Position numbers and translations under genes: made by a program. A DNA stretch of 64,000 bases, taken from assembly GCA_947579605.1 (NCBI GenBank), contig OX388321.1, positions 13,941,614 through 14,005,613 on the forward strand. The letters run 5' to 3'. Position 1 is the stretch's first letter. Each line of letters starts with the position of its first letter. This stretch comes from Athripsodes cinereus (Eukaryota; Arthropoda; Insecta; Trichoptera; Leptoceridae). Shown one piece after another: positions 53,424 to 64,000 of this stretch. Under the pieces are notes generated by a model that searched no databases, was not told where the DNA came from, and worked only from the letters and a program-made list of their open reading frames with translations.

Positions 53424-56302
53424 GAAACAGCACACAAGGAAGATACGCAACCTGGAACGTCAGAACTTTGCTGCAAAATGGTAAGTTAGACAATCTTAAA
53501 GTAGAGATGACGAAAATGAAACTTAGCGCGCTAGGAATCTCTGAAATGAGATGGCCTAACCCGGGAGATATGTGGACAGGTAATTTTCGTCTTATCCATA
53601 GCGGTAGTATAGAGGGTAAACCGGGGCAGGGAGGGGTAGGAATAATGTTATGTAAAGACTTGGGTAGGAGAGTAAAGGGATACGTACACTATGGAGGTAG
53701 GATTATTTTAGTCAAGCTAGATACCAAACCCGTAGACACAATTTTGATCCAAGTCTACATGCCAACATCTAGCCATAGCGACCAAGAAATTGAAATTTTA
53801 TACGAAAACATCCAAAAATTGCTAGATGACACAAAAGCTGAGGAAAATGTTATTGTGATGGGAGACTGGAACGCAGTAGTAGGGGAAGAAAGGGAGGGAT
53901 CAGTCGTAGGAGCATATGGGTTGGGCACTAGAAATGATAGAGGTAGCCGTCTCATTGAATTCTGCGCCAAAAATAAAATGTTTATAGCCAACACGTGGTT
54001 TCAACACCACTATAGACATCGCTATACATGGAAATCTCCCGGAGACAGATTTCGATCACAGATTGATTACATTCTTACACGTCAAAGATACAGGAATCAA
54101 ATTAAAGATTGCAGGAGCTTTGCAGGTCCGGACATTGATAGTGATCATAATATGGTTGTGGCGGAAACCATACTGAAATTCAAAAGGCTCGAGAAGAGAA
54201 CCACAAAAAGATGGGACCTAAAACAGCTAAAAATAAAAGAAGTTAAAGAGAAATACGACGAAAAAACTAAGATATGCGATTTTGAGAGTAATGAAAGTAT
54301 AGATAAAGTATGGGGTAAAATTAAAGAGAAAATAACCGCAGCGGCAGATGAGGTATTAGAGAAAAAAAAGCCGCAAGCTAGGAAAGAATGGATCACGGAC
54401 GATATTTTAGAAATGATTGAAAAAAGAAGGAACTTAAAGAACTCTAAAACAGAAGAAGGGAAAAAGGAATATAAAGCCCTTAGAAATAAAATTAACAGAG
54501 AATCCAAGCTGAGAAAGGAATGTTATTTGCAAGAAAAATGCAAAAATATTAACAGGAATATAAAACAAAGGAAATTTGAAACCGCATACTCTGAAGTAAA
54601 GAATTTCTTCAATGACAAAACACAACCACGATGTGCTATACAAGATAAAAACGGCAAACTGCTGTTTGAGGATGAATTGATCGTTAAAAGATGGAAAGAA
54701 TACCTAGAACAATTATACAAAGGAAAGAACATAGTCAAGGAAAGCAAAGCACTAGAAGCAGAATATGACGTAGAAAATAATGGAGATGACATCTTAAGAA
54801 GTGAATTTGATATTGCATTAGCAAAGTTGAAAGACGGCAAAGCACCAGGTATTGACCTGATTCCATCAGAGCTGCTTAAATGCGCAGGAAAAGGCATGCT
54901 TGATACATTGTATAAGCTTGTCTGCAAAATATACAACACAGGAGAGATACCTGAGGACTTTGCCAAATGTCTGATACGAGCGCTTCCTAAGAAAGCAGGC
55001 ACGACAAAGTGTGAACAACACAGAACCTTAAGCATGATATCACACGCTTCTAAGATACTCACCAACATTATAATGAAAAGGGCGGAAAATAAAATCAACG
55101 AAACACTTTCAGAAGATCAATTTGGATTCCGCAAAGAGACAGGTACAAGAGATGCAATCCTGAGTCTCAGACTTACTCTAGAAAAGAGAATAACAATTAA
55201 TAAAAACACATATATAGCATTCATCGACCTTGAAAAAGCATTCGATAAAGTAGAATGGGAACAACTTTTTAACACCCTCAACCAGATAGGAATGAGTTAT
55301 AAGGATAGAAGAGCAATCTGGAGCTTATACAAGAACGAAATGGCTGTGATTAAAAGCGGAGAGAGCTGTGCAGAAACAAGGGTCGAACAAGGCGTAAGAC
55401 AAGGATGCTCAATGTCGCCAGCTCTCTTTAACTGCTATATACAGCGAGCCATTGATGAACTGAGAGAAGAAATGAAGAACTGGACAGGAGTAAAAATAAA
55501 TGGGAAAAAGGTCGACATGATAAGATATGCTGACGACATAGCACTGCTCGCAGACTCCGAGATGGAGCTGAACGAAGCTTTAGGAAAAATGGAAAGTATA
55601 CTGTTGTCAAAGTACAACATGAAAATAAATAAAGAAAAAACAAAATGTATGGTCGTTGGAAGAGAGGAAGCGACTGCGAACATTGCATTAAATGGAGTGA
55701 GCATCAAACAAGTAAGTGAATTCGTGTACCTGGGCAGCAGAATAAACCAGGATGGACGCTCCAAAGCAGAAATTGTAAGCAGAATAAACCAGGCAAGGAT
55801 TGCCTTCAACAAAAAATCGAAGATATTGGAATCCCCAAATATCGACTTAAGCGTAAGGAAGAACCTTACTAAAGCCTTTGTATGGAGCATTCTGCTTTAT
55901 GGTTGTGAGACATGGACCATCAGCAAGAGTGAAAGCGGACGGTTGGCGGCCTTTGAAATGTGGTGCTACAGACGCATGCTTAAGATCCATTGGTCGGAGC
56001 ACGTCGAAAACGAAGAAGTATTAACCAGGGTAGGCGAAAAAAGGCAACTCCTTAAGAGAATCAGCCAACAACGAGCTAACTGGATTGGCCACAACATCAG
56101 GCACCCAGGACTACTCATCGCCATCGCGGAGGGTAAGACCGAGGGAACAAATGGCAGAGGCCGACCAAGAGACGCATATATGGACCAACTGAAGAGGGAC
56201 ATGAACTGTGGCTCATACGTAGAGCTTAAAAGACTGGCTGAGAATAGGGAGGAATGGAGAAGAAAAACCAAACTCGTTGCAGACCAATCCAATGGATTGT
56301 AA
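53408..56302 (+). CDS. RTE endonuclease/reverse transcriptase
   Basis: A single frame of about 960 residues without an internal stop. The AP-type endonuclease covers about 12-240, with TWNVRTLLQNGKL, GISEMRW, QVYMPTSSHS, VMGDWNAVVG, RYTWKSPGDRFRSQIDYIL and IDSDHNMV. RT covers about 440-720, with KDGKAPGIDLIPSEL, FIDLEKAFDKVEW, GVRQGCSMSPALFN and IRYADDIALLAD. The C-terminus has WIGHNIRHPGLL and a GRPRD segment. There is no ATG near the 5' end (the frame opens with GTG in the target site), so it is slightly 5'-truncated or starts elsewhere. Insect annotations often call the first part craniofacial development protein 2-like. Confidence 0.92.
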   Translation: MSCLNRNSTQGRYATWNVRTLLQNGKLDNLKVEMTKMKLSALGISEMRWPNPGDMWTGNFRLIHSGSIEGKPGQGGVGIMLCKDLGRRVKGYVHYGGRIILVKLDTKPVDTILIQVYMPTSSHSDQEIEILYENIQKLLDDTKAEENVIVMGDWNAVVGEEREGSVVGAYGLGTRNDRGSRLIEFCAKNKMFIANTWFQHHYRHRYTWKSPGDRFRSQIDYILTRQRYRNQIKDCRSFAGPDIDSDHNMVVAETILKFKRLEKRTTKRWDLKQLKIKEVKEKYDEKTKICDFESNESIDKVWGKIKEKITAAADEVLEKKKPQARKEWITDDILEMIEKRRNLKNSKTEEGKKEYKALRNKINRESKLRKECYLQEKCKNINRNIKQRKFETAYSEVKNFFNDKTQPRCAIQDKNGKLLFEDELIVKRWKEYLEQLYKGKNIVKESKALEAEYDVENNGDDILRSEFDIALAKLKDGKAPGIDLIPSELLKCAGKGMLDTLYKLVCKIYNTGEIPEDFAKCLIRALPKKAGTTKCEQHRTLSMISHASKILTNIIMKRAENKINETLSEDQFGFRKETGTRDAILSLRLTLEKRITINKNTYIAFIDLEKAFDKVEWEQLFNTLNQIGMSYKDRRAIWSLYKNEMAVIKSGESCAETRVEQGVRQGCSMSPALFNCYIQRAIDELREEMKNWTGVKINGKKVDMIRYADDIALLADSEMELNEALGKMESILLSKYNMKINKEKTKCMVVGREEATANIALNGVSIKQVSEFVYLGSRINQDGRSKAEIVSRINQARIAFNKKSKILESPNIDLSVRKNLTKAFVWSILLYGCETWTISKSESGRLAAFEMWCYRRMLKIHWSEHVENEEVLTRVGEKRQLLKRISQQRANWIGHNIRHPGLLIAIAEGKTEGTNGRGRPRDAYMDQLKRDMNCGSYVELKRLAENREEWRRKTKLVADQSNGL

Positions 56303-56313
56303 CTAAATATATA
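53413..56313 (+). mobile_element. RTE-clade LINE copy 2, long and nearly intact
   Basis: Target-site copies TATATTGTGTC lie at 53402-53412 and 56314-56324. The 3' end is AT-rich (AAATATATATATATTG). The copy carries both endonuclease and reverse transcriptase in a single open frame. Confidence 0.85.
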
Positions 56314-57084
56314 TATATTGTGTCTGTGAATATTGGCATACCAATATGAAAACTTTTTTATGTTATTAGGTTTATATTATATGTATGTATAATTAATATT
56401 TGAGTATATTGCTAGTGAACATTATCGGACGCCATTTAGACATCAGGTAGACGCATATCCACCTGTATGTAATACAATACTTAGCATTATAACGCTATAA
56501 AACTGTTATGTAGCTTATAATAATATTCTGTAGATGAGTAGGTATATGTATATATGGTATACGATCTTTAGACCACACACGAAGACTATAGATGCATAAT
56601 ATAACCAATAGGTGCTAGAAATTCGTAATATCTACTAACATTTGTAAAAAGATCATCATTTGATGAAAATAAAAGCAATATCATTTTTTTTGTTTCTAAA
56701 GGCAATGGAAGACCTCCTATATGATGGATCTGATGACATTAGAATAATCGCTAGAGACCGATTGTAAAAGCTATTTGTATGTGTGTTATTTGTTTATTCA
56801 TTCACAATCACATGCCAACAGGCACAACATAAGGATTAAACAAAATAAATAAGGACAGCAAAAAATAATTAATGCTGCACCCATTACAGGCATAAAATAT
56901 AGTGTCACTCTATCCTAGAAGTCCTAAAAGTGTTAAAAAGTAGGTACCGCTGATGCAATAAGAAGAGCCCGACAAGGAAGTTTCAGATCTGCTAAGATCC
57001 TCTTCCATTAGAACGGCATCCTCCTTGTATATTATATGATGACAAATTTTAAGATCGTATGGAAATACTTAAAAGTTATTTATA

Positions 57085-57215
57085 TAAATCAATTTCCTTT
57101 GTTATTGATGAAAGTCAGAAACAGCATAGCACCCAGAACAGAACCCTGAGGGACCCCTGACGTAACACATACTCTGAATTGAACCCGTTAAGGGCCACCG
57201 TCATAAGTGTAGAGA
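57085..57215 (-). pseudogene. LINE reverse-transcriptase scrap
   Basis: The minus strand reads RVQFRVCVTSGVPQGSVLG followed by AMLFLTFINN. SGVPQGSVLGxxLF is the conserved motif B region of CR1/jockey-type reverse transcriptases. A stop follows a few codons later, and only about 35 codons are preserved. Confidence 0.75.
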
Positions 57216-58136
57216 TACCTACCTGTAGAAATATGAGGGAGGCATATGTTCAGCAGTTAACTAAAAAACTATATAGCCAACTATTTACTCTTTAATGTGG
57301 TCATTTTTTTTAACTATGTTTATTTTATCGCCCTCTAACGCTTCTCCCGGAAGTATATGGTACCTACCTATATAAATACTATTCTCGGATCTGAATCCTC
57401 ATTCAAATTAATCCACTCTACAACAGAGGAAGTTGATAGCAATAATCAAACTTGTAATCTCTTAACTTCCACGTCTAAGATATTTTCGTCAGCCTACAGA
57501 TCACCTTTTTTAATATTAGATTCTCCAATATCTTTAAATACCATTATTTTTCTTATTAATAAGTATGGATAAGAATAAACTAGACAGCAAATATTTGGTA
57601 AATTTATAAGTTTTTAAATGTAAATGTAAAAACAGGTAACTCATACAGTTAAATATTAGTGTCATGTATTCATGACACTAATATTTAAGCCTGACATGAC
57701 ACTTAGCCATACAGGCTTTCAAAATGATTCAAAATCAATTGTCTATTATAAGGTATTTTATACATTATGCAAATTATCTAGGTAGTTGTAATGCTATATT
57801 ACGAATCAATAAACGATTCACAACAACAATATAACTTGATAGCGTCGTTTAGTGCTACCTCTCATTATTATAACGATAAAATACAATAAAAGCTCGTGCC
57901 TACATTATAGTAAACATACATACACAGTATATTTTACAACAGTATGGTTAGTATGATACTCTAGTTGTATTGTTCATATAGTACTCTAACCTCTTATAAA
58001 CTTGAATACGCATTGTGTTAAATATACCTACCTACTCTCAACTGAAGGGTCTATGTTCATATCCTACCTAGTAGATTCTAAAATAAAGCAATAAAGGATA
58101 ACATCATTATTGTTTTTTATTTTGTTATTTGATAAA

Positions 58137-58290
58137 ACCATTAATTTATTCATGTCATCACGACAATTCTCACAAATGGTGTAACCAAAGAAATAACTGC
58201 ATTCAAATACACATCCAAGTCATCCTCTCTATGTCAATTAAAGTAAAGACATACAGAATGAGTGGTATACCTCATCGCTGAACTGAATAT
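58137..58290 (-). repeat. short repeat family K, copy 3
   Basis: It shares TTAATTTATTCATGTCATCACG, CTCACAAATGGTGTAACCA and GGTATACCTCATCGCTGAA with copies 1 and 2, but more diverged. Confidence 0.55.
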
Positions 58291-59066
58291 GTTAAATTAA
58301 TTGTCTTAAACATGATGTTCTCATACCTGTTTGGTATCTTTTCCACATAACTGTCTGATTGGTTTTGTCATGAAACCTATACTTAATATAAGATTCGGAA
58401 GGTGGTCGATAGTGAGATGATAGAGATTCAAAATTTTGAAAGAAAGATTCTTGAATATTATCTCGCTGCCAATATAGTTCGCATTCACAATACAAGCTTT
58501 TGCAAAGTGTCTGGCATCAAGGGTTTATTTTATTTTGTCATTGAAGAAGAATTACAAGTATATCTTTAATTCATGAATATAACATCCGAAGTTTAATTTA
58601 TGTTATTTTTATTGCTCTCAATAAACATTCCAATTATTAATGCTGCGTATGTTACGCGTAAGTGTTTATCTCCATATTCCTCTGGGTAAATCAAATCTCT
58701 GGGGTAACCCACTAAAAACCATCAACTTTATCATCAATCAACCGTGGTTACCCTCCCAAATATACCTACCTTATCTGCGTACATGGGAAGGTACCTACTA
58801 AGTACTTATTGTACATCCCTTTACACCGATATAAAGTAAAAACCCTGTTTATTGCCTTATTAACTACAGATAGACAGATATTGGACTAACCAAATCAGAA
58901 TTTGTAATTTATGATGACATAGATATTTTAAATTGATGTGGTCATACAAAAATAATTACGTCATGACAAATCTGCTCCAAGTAAGTTCTGCACAACTGGC
59001 TCTGAAATGTCCTCAAATTATTCAAATATTACACCATTGATATAATAATTTTCAGATTATCTTCTA

Positions 59067-59091
59067 AATTTCTCTCTCTCTCTCTCTCTAT
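59067..59091. repeat. CT microsatellite
   Basis: About nine CT units in a row (CTCTCTCTCTCTCTCT). No function suggested. Confidence 0.9.
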
Positions 59092-61367
59092 GCTGCAAAA
59101 AAATTATACATACATACATACTACACTTAAACGTACATAAAAAACATTATTGCAGTTTAGCAAAAGGAAAAAGGTTGCGAGATATGTAGGTATGTATAGA
59201 ATTTAGTATAAGGCTCTAGTTATCAAACTATATATATGTAATACTATGTATGTACTTATCTTTGTGTTATTAATATATTGAGAAGTAAGTAGGCACCTAT
59301 ACGCCAGGAAATACTTGCCTACCTAAGTGCAAGTAGTAGGGTACAAATGCACCACCATTTATTCTTCGGTTGTGATGAAACAAGGGTTCCCCTGTTGAAA
59401 ATCGCTTGTTTGGACGCCTTGGGGAGGATTTATATTAATTTTTCAATTATTAATATTGCCCTCTTCTGTCAATAATTCAGGAAACAAAATAAAATGAAAA
59501 TAATTCACGTGTTCTTAAAATGAAGTCTACGAAAAAAGTTCGCCATAATTATTATACTTACAGAAGAAAAAATATATCAATTGGTAGATATGTTACTAGT
59601 TTTTTATCTAATGATGTCTTCTTCGACTTCCAAAAGAAGTGATACCTACTGCTCGTGCTGATTTGATTCAATTTCGCGACACAAGTAAATAAATTTATCA
59701 AACATTTATTTGAGTCATGTACCTATTTGATGAATTCGTAATCACTGCTCACAATCTCACATATAATAAACTTGATCTTGAATTTTTATAAATGTGTTTT
59801 GTAGGTATTTTAATTAGATTTTACCAGAAATTTCGCATTCATAGAACTTAAACAGTATAAATAATATAGAAACATATGCCATATCTAAATATTAATCAAT
59901 TGTCAATAAAATACAGGTTTCCAAAATCAATAAGGTTACATGGATGCATTTTGAATTACTAAATATTTTAATTCGTTTCGTTCTCTCATGTTGACCATAT
60001 TTCTAGCAATAGGCAACTCATTTCAGTATTGGCGATTATGTATTACATGATTGCATTAGTTTACACAATGCTGTGGGTACATAACCGCATCCTATATTTA
60101 CACTGAAACTCTATGATGCAATCCTAATTCCCAATAATCTGATATTTCTACCTAACTAAGCTCACAAAGGCGGCTGCTGAGCGATTATGAAATATAATAG
60201 TTATTTAGTGTAGTTTGATATTGATACACCATGTTTCACATCCTCCATTTCGTTGCACTTTCAAGCGTTATAGATTTATTTAGCGTTTCAGTTTTTATTC
60301 AGGTATTGAAAGTATTGAAACTACAACACACATTTTGCTTCAGGTTAGGTTCAAAATTTATAAAAAGACGAAAGATGTCCTCTCTTACATATTATTTATA
60401 TTATGACGTGGATGTAGTGTCCTAGAACTGATGAATTTGACAGTGTCTTTTAGGTTCTTTGGCACGTAAACGGCACTTTAATTTTGTTCAATAATAAATA
60501 AATTATAAATAACTCGTACTACTTTCGAATGTCCTGGGGCTGACTAATAACATAATAAAATTGTTGATATTAAAATATCCTGATTACCTATACCTACATA
60601 ACTTTCCATAACTTACACTTATCAGAGTTTTTCTTCCGCATAAACTCCAAGATATTCAATCGTTGAATGTAATAAATAAGTTCACTGGCTACTCAACTCT
60701 TAACCTTGTTGATTTACAACTCAAAAATATTCAAACAATTTCGCTCACTCAACATGTAACCGCATGTAAAATGAGTCTAAATTTCTTATGTCATACAGTT
60801 ACTAGTTGAACCTTCGCATTTTCTTCAATCTATCCTTTCAGACATACCTCTACTTTTCTCTCAACGCACAGGTTTGCACATTCGCTTATATTTATTAAAT
60901 TCCTCCTACTCTTCCCATAAGGTAATGTTTTCCAGCGAACCCTCTAGGGATTTTTCCCACAACCCTTCTTTACAACCTAATACAGCAATAATTATTTTAA
61001 ACCGCGATTCCACCCCTAATAATTATCGTTCTTAGATTAATACCTACTTTTCATCTTCTCTAGACTAATACGTATGAGAATTATCTACTACTATCTATTA
61101 CTATAATTACATCTAATGCATTAAGTGCGGTTAACTGAAAAATTTATGGAGATAGTAAACAAGTGCGAAGCTACTTAGGAAAGAAAGCTTTGTCCATCTA
61201 AAATAATATCATCATAATTGTTATCTCTTATGATTGACGTACCTACCAGTGGCAAGTAGTAATCAAACAGATTATTCTCTACGTATATAGACTGTTTTCT
61301 GACAATAAATTTTCTAGTGTTTTGTAAAACGGCAAATTTAATATTCGTAAAAAATACGTTCATCAAA

Positions 61368-61652
61368 ACTTTTTTTTTAATAACATGCATAGACAATTTA
61401 CACATAACATAACATGCATAGACACAGATCGAGCTAGTCCCAAACTAAGAGTGAATGTTGTATTATGGGTAGGTACTAACGCGACGATACACATATATAC
61501 CTACAATGCGCTAAACAAATATACATGTAACACCCAGACCCAGGACAGTTTGAAAAAGGCCATTCTTCATTTTGCCCTGGCCGGAAATCGAACCCGGGAC
61601 CTCATGACTCAAAGGCAAGAGCGTTACCTCTGCGCCACACCGGCCGACATAT
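61368..61652 (-). mobile_element. tRNA-derived SINE
   Basis: The head, on the minus strand from about 61652, has an A box (TGGCGCAGAGGTAACGC) and a B box (GGTTCGATTTCC) with tRNA-like spacing. A tRNA-unrelated body follows, and the 3' end is an A9 tract (about 61378-61370). Transcription would use RNA polymerase III. I did not find a clear target duplication. Confidence 0.8.
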
Positions 61653-61689
61653 TGTCTTCAATTTAGCAATCGCCAACCATTTTGTATGT

Positions 61690-61770
61690 CATATTTTTAT
61701 GATGCAGGCTCTCTGCCTGTACGTGTACCTTACAATTATCGCATTTATGGGAAATGCCGTCATAGTATGG
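61690..61770 (+). repeat. possible short repeat family K, copy 4 (inverted)
   Basis: The complement contains TATGACGGCATTTCCCATAA, similar to the core of copies 1 and 2 (ATCACGGCATATCCCACAAG). Only this core and a weak GACATACAAAATGG stretch agree, so it is uncertain. Confidence 0.35.
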
Positions 61771-64000
61771 ATACATAGGTAGGTTTACTATTTTAGGAGC
61801 GATATTGAATGACTATGCGAACGTGTCAAGTACCTAAGGCAGGTTCTTGCAGAGTAATAAAATCATCTAACGCATAGTATAAATTATGTTAGATAGGTAT
61901 GTATTATATTAGGTATACATACAGCATACACTCCTTGGCTAGTACCTTATGATGATTGGATAGAGTTGCAACGACGTGTGTGGTCTAAGGACAAGTATGA
62001 TTTCTTAAGGAGCCAGCACTACACTTCAAAATAATACATACCTACCAGACTTCCTACGAATATCCTCAACATTTTTTTATTTAATTTAATTTATTCAATA
62101 TATATTATTTAATATAGGTTCCTACATAGTCAAAACATACAAATTTACATACTTGGGTGTTTTCAAACAAAGATAAAACCTAAAATATATCTAAAATTAT
62201 TTATTATTTTTTTTTCAATTTAATTAAGTAGGTACCTATAAATATTTATTTACATATGATGATGGTCACGATCCTCAAAACTGAGGGACCGACAACAAAG
62301 AAGAAGAAAAAGATTATGTGTTTATATTCAACACGAAATACAAAACGCTCTGATATCGCTATCATACATTTTGTAAAAGAGGGTTTTATGAAAATTGTTA
62401 ATAGTTTTTATGATACATTTTTATTCAGGCAATTAATAGACAAACCGCAGATCAGAATACAAATATTATCTCACTATCGAAATAAAAATAAATACATTCA
62501 TAATGAATAGAATACCTCGTCGCTGGAGCTATTCTACTTGAGGTGAACCTTTGGAAAATAAAATGTTTCCAAAGGGATCCCCCAATTTGTTTGTTTTTCG
62601 TACCCAGGATTGGTATTTTTTTGGGACCCAGTTTGTTGACGAATATGATTTATATCAAAGTATTAAAAGCAAATACTACACAACCTTTCTGAAATGTGTC
62701 TTGTTTGTTTTATAATTTACTTGTGTATGATAGTTTTTTTAATGCACATAATATAATTGTTGTATTAGGTGCAACCAGTGGTAGTGGACTTCACACAGCG
62801 ATCTTAGCACAACATTCCATTATAAACATAAAATTATATTAGAAAAATAAACAAACTTTTTCTTAATATCTATGCTATGGTTATCATAAGACTTGGATGC
62901 ATTTTTATAAACTATTGGATTTGATTATTATTGTATAATCTAATGCAAGGAAAGATAGTTATACACTCGCTTTTATTCCTACTAAAAAGTTGATAAATTA
63001 TATAACTTGACATTACTCGTAATATCACACATGAAAAATAGACCAAGGTGATATTTATGATTTTTGTATATATTTTGTATGCGGATTCTTCTTGTTCTTG
63101 CACCCTTGTAGGATGGATTTTTATATGTAGGTAGGTACCTACCTAATATTATAATACCTTCTTTTATGCACCATGGTATTCTTATCATCTGTTAAATATA
63201 TCAATCCCATTCTATTAGATACGTATTGAAAATTAAAAACATAAATTGTGGTTTTCTGTAATTCCATTAATTTAACTTAGCAATATGGACCAAGGCCAAG
63301 ACCAAGACCAAGAATAATTGCAATTTTTTTGGAAATAAATATAAAATATTTAGATTATTATTTTGTTTATTTATTCATTCGTTTACGGCATAAGCTTTTC
63401 ACGAATAAGTTCACAATGATACAGAAGACAATACAGAAAAATGTAATGTTAACAGTAATAAAAACATGAACAAAAATTATAATAAATAGTTACTTTTCAT
63501 GAATATTTGGTGTAATATAATAATAAGCAAATAAAAATAGAAAAAGGAAAACGTTAACAAAATAATAATGTAGTGTAAAAGTAAATTGTTGGTTAGCTGG
63601 AAGTTGGTTAAGCTGGTTAGCTGGAAGATATTGCCTCCAGGCAATAAGCTCTCCAATTGCTCATGATTTTTTTTCTGATCAATAAAGTGTTCTTATTATT
63701 ATTATTATTATAAATTTAAGGTAATACCGGTATGTATACAGTTACATTTTATTGATTTGTGTATTTTTTATATTTTTCCATATGCAGAAATGACTTTATA
63801 ATTTTACCTTGTAATAAATAAATAGGTACGTAGGTACATAATATGTGTATTATATAATTATATTGATCAGCAGGTTGGCAGGTAGGGAAGGTAGGCTGAG
63901 AGTACCCATTACTCAATAATGAATAGTTTAACGAGTCACCGCATTTAAGTTGTCATAAATGCATTATAATTTCAACATTCGTTGTATGATGAAAGTAGAG
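61771..64000. other. AT-rich DNA without a recognised gene
   Basis: Small ORFs (62256-62510, 62912-63188) have no motif support. A LINE-tail-like string (TTTATTTATTCATTCGTTTACGG) begins near 63366, and a TTA microsatellite lies at about 63696-63711. Confidence 0.5.

Larger units (their letters stand above)
56325..61365. other. AT-rich DNA with scattered repeat scraps
   Basis: No host gene was recognised. It holds a LINE-tail-like string near 56790-56890, the RT scrap at 57085-57215, repeat K copy 3, a CT microsatellite and many TAGGTACCTACC-type strings common in moth genomes. Short ORFs at 57357 and 60231 have no support. Confidence 0.5.

Noticed and set aside
61559..61652. A functional tRNA gene
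   Set aside because: A and B boxes are present, but the acceptor and anticodon stems do not pair properly and a SINE body follows.
61385..61666. Plus-strand ORF with an apparently conserved NRTRDLMTQRQERYLC string
   Set aside because: It is the reverse complement of the tRNA-derived SINE head; such translations recur wherever the SINE occurs.

Overview
The window looks like about 64 kb of AT-rich, gene-poor insect DNA, most likely from a moth or butterfly. That is inferred from the recurring TAGGTACCTACCT-type strings, the mix of transposon families (DD41D mariner, RTE LINE, errantivirus, tRNA-derived SINE) and the short introns. I find no convincing host gene. Nearly everything readable from 1 to 57 kb is transposable-element (TE) DNA, much of it nested.

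Layout. 1-1209: N-terminal part of a Helitron replication protein (minus). 1248-4043: complete pogo/Tigger-like element A with an intact transposase. 6.8-11.4 kb: remnant of an errantivirus-type LTR element with LTR, primer-binding site, gag, protease and integrase, but no reverse transcriptase. 11798-14420: Tigger-like element B, decayed. 14.6-17.1 kb: jockey-like LINE split by a second LINE. 17352-24144: Tigger-like element C, split by a Harbinger-like element (19077-23040) that itself carries a 5'-truncated RTE LINE. 24.9-43.0 kb: a Russian doll. A member (H) of an unclassified transposase-like family is split by a Transib element (25640-29917, TSD CAGCG, with Tigger remnant D in its intron) and by an unnamed element I (31416-43012). 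Element I carries a six-exon gene and is split by a hAT element (35536-42731, TSD CATTTGAG), which is split by Tigger-like element E and by a DD41D mariner. 43275-47054: a second, fuller member (G) of the unclassified family, with 35-bp terminal inverted repeats. 47.9-48.8 kb: CR1/L2-type LINE tail. 53413-56313: long RTE LINE copy (plus). 56.3-64 kb: mostly anonymous AT-rich DNA with LINE scraps, a SINE and copies of a short repeat family.

How the parts work together. These are independent parasites, not a pathway, but several junctions can be read exactly. Removing an insert and one target-site copy restores an open frame in the host element in five places (mariner in hAT, Tigger E in hAT, Harbinger-like in Tigger C, LINE in LINE, Transib in H). 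The most interesting signals are the unclassified G/H family, the multi-exon gene in element I, the match between relatedness of the Tigger-like transposases and their subterminal DNA motifs, and the strong strand bias (16 of 18 elements I can orient are on the minus strand), which suggests a piRNA-cluster-like locus.
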